Assembly (NCBI GenBank): GCA_963640745.1
Contig: CAVIBB010000001.1
Coordinates: 1-64,000, forward strand
Length of the DNA: 64,000 bases
Reading direction: 5' to 3'
Source: Paratractidigestivibacter sp963640745
GTDB lineage: Bacteria > Actinomycetota > Coriobacteriia > Coriobacteriales > Atopobiaceae
Positions 25,750 to 33,965 of the stretch are shown in pieces. Each line of letters starts with the position of its first letter. Within the stretch, counting starts at the first letter, position 1. A program made the translations under genes and the position numbers. The notes under the pieces are model-generated. The model had not been told where the DNA came from. It saw only the letters and a program-made list of their open reading frames with translations, and ran no database searches.

Positions 25750-27963
25750 CTACCCCTTAGGTTTCCAGCGGCGGCGGGTGGCATGGGCACTACCCTTGCG
25801 GGCGCCGGCCTTGAGACGAGCCATGACGTCGTCGGTGCTCGCGCCCTCAAGGCGGCTCTTTACCTCGACGAGCTGGTCTCGGGCGGCTGCGGCGCGTTCG
25901 AAATCCATCTCCTCGGAGGCGCGGGCCATCTCGGCCTGCAAGCCCGCCGCAAGCTCCTCGAGCTCAGAACGAGACAGCTCGCCCAGGTCCAGGACGTGGC
26001 GGTCCTCAGGCGCCCCCTGTTCGTCGGCGCCCTCGCCCGAGGCGGTGTAGAACGCGCCGTGGCCCAGCTCGTCGCCCCGGCTGCGCTTGCGCTTGCCCAC
26101 GTTATCGTCCGCCTCGGCGATAAACGCGCTGATGTCGTTGATGGCCTTATGGACCGTCTTTGGCACGATGCCGTGCTCGGCGTTGAACGCCTGCTGGATC
26201 TCTCGGCGGCGCGCCGTCTCGTCGATGGCGACGCGCATGGAGTCGGTAACCACGTCCGCGTACATGATGACCTGGCCTTTTGCGTTTCTTGCCGCGCGTC
26301 CCATGGTCTGAATGAGCGAGCGGCGGTTACGCAGGAAACCTTCCTTATCCGCGTCGAGGATAGCCACGAGCGAGACCTCGGGGATGTCGAGACCCTCGCG
26401 CAGCAGATTAATACCCACGAGCACGTCGATACGCCCCTCGCGCAGGTCGCGGATGATCTCCACGCGCTCCAGCGTCGCGGTGTCCGAGTGCATGTAGTTG
26501 ACCCGGACCCCCTCGTCGAGCAGATGGTCGGTCAGGTCCTCGGCCATGCGCTTGGTAAGCGTGGTCACGAGCACGCGCTCCTTGATAGCCACGCGGGTCT
26601 TTATCTCCTCGATAAGGTCGTCTATCTGCCCCTCGATGGGGCGCACCTCGACCTCCGGGTCCAGAAGGCCCGTCGGGCGAATGATCTGCTCCACGCGCCG
26701 CTGCGAGACGGACTCCTCGTAGTCGCCCGGCGTCGCGCTCACGTAAATGAACTGCGGCACGCGCCCCTCGAACTCGTCGAAGCGAAGCGGGCGGTTATCG
26801 AGCGCGGAGGGCAGGCGGAACCCGTGCTCGACCAGCGTGACCTTGCGGGAGCGGTCGCCCTCGTGCATGCCGCGGATCTGCGGGACGGTCACGTGGCTCT
26901 CGTCGATGATGCAAACCATGTCCGACGGGAAGTAGTCGATGAGCGTGAAGGGCGGCTCGCCCGGCTTGCGGCCGTCGAGGTGGCGCGAGTAGTTCTCGAT
27001 GCCGTTGCAGAAGCCCATGGTGTCGAGCATCTCGAGGTCGTAGGCCGTGCGCTGAGAGAGGCGCTGGGCCTCCAGGAGCTTATCGGCGGCCTTGAGCTCG
27101 GCCACGCGGGCCTCGAGCTCGTCGTTGATGGTCTTAAGCGCGCGGCCTACCTTCGGACGCTCGGTCACGTAGTGCGACGCCGGCCAGATGGGGATGGCGT
27201 CGAACTCGCGCACAATCTCGCCCGTAACGCCGTCCACCTCGGCAATGAGCTCGACCTCGTCGCCAAAGAAGCTCACGCGCAGCGGGTTCTCCGCATACGG
27301 CGGGAAGACGTCGACGGTGTCCCCGCGCACGCGGAACGTGCCGCGCGCCAAGTCGTAGTCGTTGCGGTCGTACTGGATATCGATTAAGGACTTGATAAGT
27401 TCATCGCGTTCGAGCGGCTCGTCCTTGCTCACATTGGGCGCAAGACCCGCGTAATCCTGCGGGCTGCCGATGCCGTAGATGCAGCTCACCGAGGCGACCA
27501 CGATGACGTCGCGGCGAGAAAGCAGACTCGAGGTGGCCTGGTGGCGCAGCTTCTCGACCTCCTCGTTAATGGAGGAGTCCTTCTCGATGTACGTATCCGT
27601 CTGCGGGACGTAGGCCTCAGGCTGATAGTAGTCGTAGTAAGAGACGAAGTACACGACGGCGTTGTTCGGGAAGAACTCGCGCATCTCGGAGGCGACCTGG
27701 GCAGCCAGGGTCTTGTTCGGCTCCATGATGAGGGTCGGGCGGTTGAGCGCCTCGATGGTCTTTGCCATGGTGAAGGTCTTGCCCGAGCCCGTGACGCCCA
27801 TGAGCGTCTGGTAGCGCAGGCCCTCCTCGACGCCTTGTGCGAGCTTCTCGATGGCCTGGGGCTGGTCGCCTGCCGGCTCGAACTCGGAGACGACGCGCAG
27901 GGGCTCGCCTGCGCCTTCCCGGCCGAATCGCTTGAGCTCGCCGCCGAACCGCTCGTCTGCCAT
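25750..27963 (-). CDS. uvrB: Excinuclease ABC subunit B
   Basis: The damage-verifying helicase-like subunit of nucleotide excision repair. 737 aa with Walker A GVTGSGKT near residue 56, the beta-hairpin YYDYYQPEAYVPQTDTYIEK, IIDESHVT (motif II), the helicase C-terminal segment and a UVR motif near the C terminus (SEEMDFERAAAARDQLVEVK) that contacts UvrC. The C-terminal tail, rich in basic residues, is slightly longer than in E. coli. It is transcribed divergently from the 767-aa orphan gene. Confidence 0.98.
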   Translation of the reverse strand: MADERFGGELKRFGREGAGEPLRVVSEFEPAGDQPQAIEKLAQGVEEGLRYQTLMGVTGSGKTFTMAKTIEALNRPTLIMEPNKTLAAQVASEMREFFPNNAVVYFVSYYDYYQPEAYVPQTDTYIEKDSSINEEVEKLRHQATSSLLSRRDVIVVASVSCIYGIGSPQDYAGLAPNVSKDEPLERDELIKSLIDIQYDRNDYDLARGTFRVRGDTVDVFPPYAENPLRVSFFGDEVELIAEVDGVTGEIVREFDAIPIWPASHYVTERPKVGRALKTINDELEARVAELKAADKLLEAQRLSQRTAYDLEMLDTMGFCNGIENYSRHLDGRKPGEPPFTLIDYFPSDMVCIIDESHVTVPQIRGMHEGDRSRKVTLVEHGFRLPSALDNRPLRFDEFEGRVPQFIYVSATPGDYEESVSQRRVEQIIRPTGLLDPEVEVRPIEGQIDDLIEEIKTRVAIKERVLVTTLTKRMAEDLTDHLLDEGVRVNYMHSDTATLERVEIIRDLREGRIDVLVGINLLREGLDIPEVSLVAILDADKEGFLRNRRSLIQTMGRAARNAKGQVIMYADVVTDSMRVAIDETARRREIQQAFNAEHGIVPKTVHKAINDISAFIAEADDNVGKRKRSRGDELGHGAFYTASGEGADEQGAPEDRHVLDLGELSRSELEELAAGLQAEMARASEEMDFERAAAARDQLVEVKSRLEGASTDDVMARLKAGARKGSAHATRRRWKPKG

Positions 27964-27990
27964 GCCGACCTCCCTCTATTTGCTAAACTA

Positions 27991-28002
27991 GTACAAGTGT
28001 AC
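27991..28002. promoter_or_regulatory. Palindrome upstream of uvrB, possible SOS operator
   Basis: GTACAAGTGTAC, with 5-bp complementary arms, lies 28 bp before the uvrB start. The place suits a LexA site, but the sequence is not a clear match to the actinobacterial GAAC-N4-GTTC box. Confidence 0.35.
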
Positions 28003-28080
28003 CAGTATTTTGCATGGTGATAGCCGACACGCGGCGCTTGGATAAAATAAAGGGAGAGAACGTCTACTCAAGGGGTGGCT

Positions 28081-30381
28081 TTGGGAGTTTCGCGCTGGCA
28101 TAGGTTTCGTGAGGCGGTCCGTCGGCTGGTGGCCGGCGCGCAGGGCGCGTCCGCGGAAGCGCGCGCAGACGGTTGGCTCGAAGCCGACGTAAAGCCCGCA
28201 ACCGACGCAGCGCCCGAGGCGGGTAACGCCGCTCCGCTCGGCACCACCCTCCGCGACCCCGAACCCGTCCCCGAGCCAAGCTCGGATGACGCCCCCTCCC
28301 CAACCGAGCCCGCCCTTCAAATCGCAGAGTCCCCCGCACCCGAGACCCCCGACCCTTGGAGCGAAGTCGACGCGCTTATCCTGCGCAGCACCGACGTTAT
28401 CGCCAGCCTGGCGGACCTCGTGCGCCACGGTGACGCGCCCGCCGAGCTGGCCGAAGCCGTGACGCGCTGCGGGCTTCTCGGCTGGAAAGAAGCGCCACGC
28501 CTCGAGGCAAAGCGCCCGCGTCGCAGCGGCAACTGGTGGCTGTGGTCCGAAAGCGAGCTCTCAAACGCCGACTACGACCGCCTGGCCGCCGTCGAGCTCG
28601 CCTTGAACCTCGCCGACGACATGCACTTCGGCCTCGACGGGCTCGGCGATGACGCCCCGTTCGAAAAGCGCGCGGAGGCGCTTCTTGCCCGCGCGGTCGA
28701 CCTCGAGCCGTTGGGCACCCCGGACGAAAACACGCGCTTCTTTGCGCAAGGAGCCGAGGAAGGCGGCGAATGGGCGACGCGCCTCTCGCTCGCCGACTTC
28801 GCGCAGAGCCTGCCTGCCCCACTGCGCGTAGACATCGACCTGCAGGTCAATGTGGCCGACGGCATCGTCGTGGCCGACGTCGAGGTGCCGCGGCCGGACG
28901 CCTTCGCCTGCGTCGCGGGCGACCCCGCGCGGCGTGCAGCGCACGCACGCAGCTACGCCATGGCCCTCTCCCTCGCCGTGGGGCGCGGAGCGTTCGGCGC
29001 GAGCGGCCGCATCACCCGCGCAGTCGTCAACGGCCACGAGCACGGCACGCACACGCCCGTGATGAGCATCGACCTCACCCCCGGTGGCCTCGAGCGCCTC
29101 GTCGATGAACTGCGGGTCTCCGAACTCGGCGAGCTTCCGCGCGGGCTCGGAATCCGCTGGTTCGCCAGCGCCGACGGCCGCCTTGCCCCCGTCGATCCGT
29201 TCATGGCCGTGTGGGACGAGGGCGTGGCGCCCCTCTCGCGCTGGTACGGCATCGAGGAGAACCGTCATCCAGTCAGCGAGCCTCTTGCCAAGGCGACAAA
29301 AGCTTCTACCTACTCTGACCTGGGCATTAATGAGAAGGCCGTGCGAATTGACGCCTGGAACGAGGCTGTCGGCTGGCTCGGCGCGAGCACCAGGCGAGCG
29401 GTGGCGGCCTTCGAGGCGAGGCGCCGGCGCGCTGCCGACCTGTCCGTCGCCGACGCATGCGAGCGCGTGAGCCGCGCCCTCGTCTCGGGCGACGTCGACG
29501 TCTTCGACCGGCAGTCGATGGCGTTGCTCTTCGTCGAGGGCGGCGATCTCACCCGCACGGTGACCGACGTCGCAAGCCAACTGAACGCTCGACCCGGCCA
29601 TACGGCCGAGGAGCTGCAGGCGGCGCTGTCGCGCCTCGACGCCGTGCTCGAGCCCGCGCAACAGACCGCGCGCTACGAGGACGACACCAGGTTCGTCTTC
29701 CGCTTCTTCAACTCCGTCGCCGAGCGCGTCCGCTATAACCAGACCGTCAACGACAACAGCCGTGAGCTGCGCCTCGTTCCCGACGAGTACTACGCCGCCC
29801 ATACCCAGGCGGCGATTATCCTCACCGCCTTGGGCCGCCACGAGGAGGCGCTTGAACACGCCGACGAGCTCGTACGCATAGCCCCGGTGACGCCCGACGC
29901 GACCCTCACGCGCGTCCGCGTCCTCGAGGAGCTCTCACGCATCTACGAGGCGGAGGCCGCACTTAAGGAGGCCATCAACTTCGCGAGCTGCCTTCACGAC
30001 CTCGCGACCTGCTTCTATCGTCTCGCGTTCATGGAGTGGAAGCTCGGGCGCGGCCAGCTGAGCGTTGCCTGCTACCAACGCGCGGCCGAACTTCACGGCA
30101 GCGTGCGCGAGCGAGCCGTCAAGGAACTTGGCGATGTGCTGACCGCGGGCGAAGGGCTGCGCCAGCTCTCGCGGGACGAAGCGCGCGAGACGATTCTGGC
30201 AGCCGGGCTGCCATACGGCGACGTCGACCAGATTCGGACCATGGCCCGCGACGCCGCAGTGGCCTGTGCAGACGCGGGGCTGCTCGGCACCGCGAGGCCG
30301 CTCGTCGGCGTGCTCCTCGAGGCCGAGCAGGACGACGTCCTCATGAGCGTCTACGGCTCGCTCGTCCCTGCGCGGCCGTAA
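28081..30381 (+). CDS. Large orphan protein with TPR-like C terminus
   Basis: About 766 aa, not recognised as a named family. After a basic N terminus comes a Pro/Glu/Ala-rich linker (about 35-100). A middle domain follows with WWLWSESELSNADYDRLAAVELAL and a beta-rich stretch VDIDLQVNVADGIVVADVEVP. The C-terminal third is helical, with TPR-like repeats around HTQAAIILTALGRHEEALEHADELVRIAP and CFYRLAFMEWKLGRGQLSVACYQRAAELH. No signal peptide. AAGGGG lies 5 nt before a TTG (28081), which I prefer to a GTG at 28075 that touches it. A TAAAAT -10-like box precedes it. TPR repeats suggest protein contacts. Confidence 0.7.
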   Translation: MGVSRWHRFREAVRRLVAGAQGASAEARADGWLEADVKPATDAAPEAGNAAPLGTTLRDPEPVPEPSSDDAPSPTEPALQIAESPAPETPDPWSEVDALILRSTDVIASLADLVRHGDAPAELAEAVTRCGLLGWKEAPRLEAKRPRRSGNWWLWSESELSNADYDRLAAVELALNLADDMHFGLDGLGDDAPFEKRAEALLARAVDLEPLGTPDENTRFFAQGAEEGGEWATRLSLADFAQSLPAPLRVDIDLQVNVADGIVVADVEVPRPDAFACVAGDPARRAAHARSYAMALSLAVGRGAFGASGRITRAVVNGHEHGTHTPVMSIDLTPGGLERLVDELRVSELGELPRGLGIRWFASADGRLAPVDPFMAVWDEGVAPLSRWYGIEENRHPVSEPLAKATKASTYSDLGINEKAVRIDAWNEAVGWLGASTRRAVAAFEARRRRAADLSVADACERVSRALVSGDVDVFDRQSMALLFVEGGDLTRTVTDVASQLNARPGHTAEELQAALSRLDAVLEPAQQTARYEDDTRFVFRFFNSVAERVRYNQTVNDNSRELRLVPDEYYAAHTQAAIILTALGRHEEALEHADELVRIAPVTPDATLTRVRVLEELSRIYEAEAALKEAINFASCLHDLATCFYRLAFMEWKLGRGQLSVACYQRAAELHGSVRERAVKELGDVLTAGEGLRQLSRDEARETILAAGLPYGDVDQIRTMARDAAVACADAGLLGTARPLVGVLLEAEQDDVLMSVYGSLVPARP

Positions 30382-30417
30382 GCCGTCCGACGCCGCGCGC
30401 GGCGAGGTTACATCAGG

Positions 30418-31023
30418 CTACACGGCCGCTTCGCCCGTCAAACCATCGGGATAGCTTTTCTGATAGCCCTCGTAGGCGGCCTTGACCCGCTCGAGGTAAT
30501 ACTTCGTCTCTGAATAGCTCACGCTCTCGGGCACCGAGCCGCCCTCGTCGAGCCAGCGCTGCACGGCGGCGAGGCCTGCGTTGTACGCGCAGACGACCTC
30601 GTCCGACGAGCTCAGCTCGTTCTGAAGGATCCCCAGGTAGGCACAGCCGTATTCGATGTTCACGACGGGGTCGGAAAGAGAAGACGGGTCATAGGCGTCC
30701 CCGTCCACGAGTCCGCGCTCCGCGAGCTCGGCGGCCGTCGAGGGCATGACCTGCATGAGGCCGACGGCGCCCGCGCTCGACTCGGCCGTCTCGGTCCAGT
30801 TCGACTCGCACTTGGCCACGGCTGCCACGAGCAAGGGATCCACCCCGTGGCGAGCAGCCGACTCCTCGATCTGCTCGGCATACTTGACGGGGTAGAAGGC
30901 CTGGGCCACCAGTGTGGTCGGAGAAGCCGCGAGCGTGGCCGAGGCCGCGAAGGCGATGGCCAAGACGAGCATGGGCAGCACCCGGAACCAGCGCAGGAAG
31001 CGCGTGGGTTTCTTACTCGCCAT
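30418..31023 (-). CDS. Lytic transglycosylase (SLT domain)
   Basis: A 201-aa exported muramidase-like enzyme that cleaves peptidoglycan between MurNAc and GlcNAc. An N-terminal membrane segment (FRVLPMLVLAIAFAASATLA) acts as signal or anchor. The Slt core has the catalytic Glu in KCESNW, then GAVGLMQVMPST and CAYNAGLAAVQRWL. The ATG at 31023 follows GGAAGGGAGAG and overlaps the coaE 3' end by 11 bases, so both are co-translated. Confidence 0.92.
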   Translation of the reverse strand: MASKKPTRFLRWFRVLPMLVLAIAFAASATLAASPTTLVAQAFYPVKYAEQIEESAARHGVDPLLVAAVAKCESNWTETAESSAGAVGLMQVMPSTAAELAERGLVDGDAYDPSSLSDPVVNIEYGCAYLGILQNELSSSDEVVCAYNAGLAAVQRWLDEGGSVPESVSYSETKYYLERVKAAYEGYQKSYPDGLTGEAAV

Positions 31024-31645
31024 CGCTCTCTCCCTTCCAGCCGTTGGCCTCGCGAGCGCGCCACCAGGCGTCGATCTGGTCGGCGAGGTCCGAGGGACCC
31101 CCGGAGTTGTCGATAACGGCCGTCGCATAGTTGCGCAGATACTCGTCGCTCGGCTGGTTCGCTGCACGGCGGTCGAAGTCGTCGGCGTCCATGCCACGGC
31201 CAATCGCGCGGATACGACGCAGGTCAACGGGACAGTCGACGACCAGGATCTCGTCCGCCAGGTTGAACATGGACTCCATGCGGTCAAGCAAGGGCACCTC
31301 GACGATGCAGACGGACGGCTCGGTCTGCCCGCACGGGCCGCCCTCGAGGACATGCACGAGCATCTCGCGTATATACGGCAGCTCAATAGCCTCGAGTCGC
31401 GCGGCGGACTCGTCGTCGGCGAACGCCCTCGACGCGAGCGAGCGCCGGTCAAGCGTCCCCGTCTCGGCGTCAATAATGTCAGCGCCAAAAGCCTCGGCCA
31501 CCTCGTCCACACAAGGGCAGCCCGGCTCAAGGACCGCACGCGAAAGCTGGTCGAGATCGATGCGCCACGCGCCGCGGCGCTCAAGGGCGCGGGCGACCGA
31601 CGACTTGCCGGAGGCTATGCCCCCAGCGAGAAAGACAACATACAT
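31013..31645 (-). CDS. coaE: Dephospho-CoA kinase
   Basis: Phosphorylates the 3'-OH of dephospho-CoA, the last step of coenzyme A synthesis. 210 aa, the normal size. It starts MYVVFLAGGIASGKSSVAR (Walker A GIASGKSS), then RIDLDQLSR (the Asp that binds the ribose) and a lid region with RRIRAIGRGMDADDFDRRAANQ, a CoaE signature. A longer reading frame upstream to 31720 has no good ribosome site. Confidence 0.95.
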   Translation of the reverse strand: MYVVFLAGGIASGKSSVARALERRGAWRIDLDQLSRAVLEPGCPCVDEVAEAFGADIIDAETGTLDRRSLASRAFADDESAARLEAIELPYIREMLVHVLEGGPCGQTEPSVCIVEVPLLDRMESMFNLADEILVVDCPVDLRRIRAIGRGMDADDFDRRAANQPSDEYLRNYATAVIDNSGGPSDLADQIDAWWRAREANGWKGESDGE

Positions 31646-31816
31646 AGAGGATTGCTCCCAAGTGCGATTAAGGTGTGTTCGGGACGCAAAGGCTTGCGGG
31701 CAAAGCATCATACCATGCACGATGCGAGCCCCGAACGGCGCCGCGCATCCACCACAGACTCGCCCAACCAGGGTCGAGCGGGCATTCGACTCGGTTTTGC
31801 CGGCCCCAGCAGGGGC

Positions 31817-31943
31817 ATGCCCGACTTATCCCACTTTAAAATTCAACTCGCCGAGTAGCCGAGGCCATTTTGGGCACGTTTTCCCAGTTGAGTCGGCTCG
31901 GATACTCGCTAAATCCAATTTTAAAGTGGGATAAGTCGGGCAT
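31817..31943. repeat. Palindromic element, copy B
   Basis: 127 bp with perfect 27-bp outer arms (ATGCCCGACTTATCCCACTT, continuing TAAAATT, and its exact reverse complement at the right end). Inside: CCGAGTAGCC, GTTTTCCCAGTTGAG and GATACTCG. It lies in the 417-bp gap between coaE and tRNA-Val; the remainder of that gap shows only the tRNA terminator. Confidence 0.9.
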
Positions 31944-32023
31944 ACGCTCCTGGAGCGCCCTTGGGGGACCAAAATCCGTGCCCGGCCGCCCTCGCACAGG
32001 CCGCAAAGCCCGCCTCAGCACAC

Positions 32024-32053
32024 AAAAAGAGCCACCGCACTTGCGATGACTCT
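32024..32053 (-). terminator. Terminator of tRNA-Val
   Basis: On the minus strand AGAGTCATCGC pairs with GCGGTGGCTCT (with G-U pairs) across a short AAGT loop, followed by TTTTTG, about 10 bp after the tRNA end. Confidence 0.85.
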
Positions 32054-32062
32054 TTGAGTTTA

Positions 32063-32137
32063 TGGTGGGCGTTACAAGATTTGAACTTGTGACCTCTTCC
32101 GTGTCAGGGAAGCGCTCTCCCCCTGAGCTAAACGCCC
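32063..32137 (-). tRNA. tRNA-Val (anticodon GAC)
   Basis: 75 nt including an encoded 3' CCA. Acceptor stem GGGCGTT/AACGCCC, D-arm GCTC/GAGC, anticodon stem CTTCC/GGAAG around loop CTGACAC (anticodon GAC), T-arm ACAAG/CTTGT around TTCAAAT. All four stems pair fully. Confidence 0.97.
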
Positions 32138-32391
32138 GAAGCTTGGGGTGCGCGTTTTGCGCAAGGAGTAATATACCTAAGCCCCCACCCCGATGCAAGC
32201 ACTTTTTAGAAAAAAATTTTCCGGGCCCCAAAATCGTCCTCCGAGACGTTTCTCCCGAGGCCCGCCATCCCAGCCGAAAGGCCTCGCTCCAAACGCCGAA
32301 ACGCACCGATTGCCAGCCGCCCGCAATCCCACTCTTTCTTGCCCATCGCGGTACTATGTCCACGGATAATGACCGCCTCAAAGGAGGAGCA

Positions 32392-33819
32392 ATGGACGAG
32401 CAGCAGCTCAAGCAAGACGTCGACGCCTACGTCGACGAGATCTGGGAAGACGCCGTCGAGGACATCCGCACCCTGGTAAAGATCGAGTCCGTCGAGGACC
32501 TTGAGCACGCCGAACCCGGCAAGCCCTGGGGCCCGGCCGCCAACGAGGCCCTCGTCGCCGCCGAGAAGATCGCCGAGCGCCTGGGCCTTTCCGTCACCGA
32601 CCTCGACGGCTACATCGGCTACGCGGACCTCGCCGGCGAGCGCGACGCCTACATCGCGACCATCGCGCACACCGACATCGTGCCGCTCGGCCTCGGCTGG
32701 ACCTTCCCGCCCCTCGACGTCACGCGCAAGGACGGCTACCTCATCGGCCGTGGCGTCCTCGACGACAAGGGGCCCTTTGTCCTCTCGCTCTACGCCGCCC
32801 ACTTCTTTGCGCGCCAGGTCGAGGCCACCGGCAAGAAGCTCCCCTACACGCTGCGCTGCATCATCGGCAACAACGAGGAGACCTCGATGGGCGACGTCCC
32901 CGTCTACCTCGAGCACTGCCCTGAGCCGGCATTCTGCTTCTCGCCCGACGCCGACTTCCCGCTGATTTGCGGCGAGAAGGGCGTCTACCAGGGCGAGTTC
33001 CGCAGCAACGAGGCCATCGCAGGCAACGCGCTCCTCGAGCTCGACGGCGGCACCGTGGCCAACGCCATCCCCGGCCTCGCCACCGCGCTCGTGCGCGCCG
33101 ACGCCGCGGCGCTTCCCGCTGCCGACCACATCGAGGTCGAGGACGCCGGCGACGGCCTCGCGCGCGTCTCGGCCCACGGCAAGGGCGGCCACGCGTCGCT
33201 GCCCGCCGGCACCGTCAACGCCATCGGGCTGCTCGCACGCTACCTGCTGGCCAACGACCTCGTGGACGACGCCAACCGCGCCTTCGTCGAGCTGCAGGTC
33301 GCCCTTACCGAGGACACCGACGGCACCCACACCGGCCTCGCCGCACACGACGAGAAGTTCGGCCCCCTCACCTGCATCGCCGGCACTGTCCGCACGGTGG
33401 ACGGCCACTTCGTCCAGACCATCGACTCCCGCTACCCCACGAGCACCACGGGCGACGCCATCACGGCGCGCATGACCGAGCTCGGGGCCGCGCACGGCTG
33501 CGCCTACCGCGCGCTCGAGGACAAGGTCCCCTTCTACATCGACCCCGCCCGCCCCGAGATCGAGGCGCTTCTTGCCACCTACGGCGAGTACGCCGGCAAG
33601 AAGGCTGAGGCGTTCTGCATCGGCGGCGGCACCTACGCGCGCAAGTTCAAGCGCGCCTGCGCCTTCGGCCCCCACGAGAACAACCCCGACGAGCCGGAGT
33701 GGGTCGGCATGGAGCACGGCCCCGACGAGGGCGTTTCCGAGGCTGACCTCAAGCGCGCGCTCAAGGTCTACATCGTGAGCATCGCACGCCTCATGGAGCT
33801 CGAGCTCGAGGAGGACTAA
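32392..33819 (+). CDS. M20-family dipeptidase (PepV/Sapep-like)
   Basis: A 475-aa cytoplasmic di-zinc peptidase that cleaves dipeptides. Metal ligands sit in IAHTDIVPLG (His), GRGVLDDKGP (bridging Asp), NNEETS (Glu-Glu) and SPDADFP (Asp), and the lid-domain motif GKGGHASLP is present. GGGTYARKFKR and MEHGPDEG near the C terminus match the PepV group. The ATG at 32392 follows AAAGGAGGAGC, an excellent site; longer frames reach back through the tRNA and are spurious. The gap between the tRNA and this gene shows no other feature. Confidence 0.9.
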   Translation: MDEQQLKQDVDAYVDEIWEDAVEDIRTLVKIESVEDLEHAEPGKPWGPAANEALVAAEKIAERLGLSVTDLDGYIGYADLAGERDAYIATIAHTDIVPLGLGWTFPPLDVTRKDGYLIGRGVLDDKGPFVLSLYAAHFFARQVEATGKKLPYTLRCIIGNNEETSMGDVPVYLEHCPEPAFCFSPDADFPLICGEKGVYQGEFRSNEAIAGNALLELDGGTVANAIPGLATALVRADAAALPAADHIEVEDAGDGLARVSAHGKGGHASLPAGTVNAIGLLARYLLANDLVDDANRAFVELQVALTEDTDGTHTGLAAHDEKFGPLTCIAGTVRTVDGHFVQTIDSRYPTSTTGDAITARMTELGAAHGCAYRALEDKVPFYIDPARPEIEALLATYGEYAGKKAEAFCIGGGTYARKFKRACAFGPHENNPDEPEWVGMEHGPDEGVSEADLKRALKVYIVSIARLMELELEED

Positions 33820-33913
33820 CCGGCCGTACCTCACGGCCTCGCGTTGCAGCCTCGCGTCGCGACCCCGCGTCGCGACCCCGCAGGCGCTCAGCGCCCGGCA
33901 AATCACATCAAGA

Positions 33914-33947
33914 AAGGGCCTCTTGCCACCCACGGCAAGAGGCCCTT
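33914..33947. terminator. Bidirectional terminator between M20 peptidase and yfhO-like gene
   Basis: A perfect 14-bp stem AAGGGCCTCTTGCC / GGCAAGAGGCCCTT with a 6-nt loop between two convergent genes. A T-rich tail (TTTCTTG) follows on the minus strand; the plus side is less U-rich. Confidence 0.8.
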
Positions 33948-33965
33948 GTTGCTTCCTGGCCTGTC

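Noticed and set aside
27991..28002. LexA box before uvrB as a firm call
   Set aside because: Palindromic and well placed, but not the actinobacterial LexA consensus; kept only as a low-confidence feature.
33841..33890. Short tandem repeat CGCGTCGCGACCC near the M20 peptidase stop
   Set aside because: Only two copies of 13 bp in GC-rich sequence; no sign of function.
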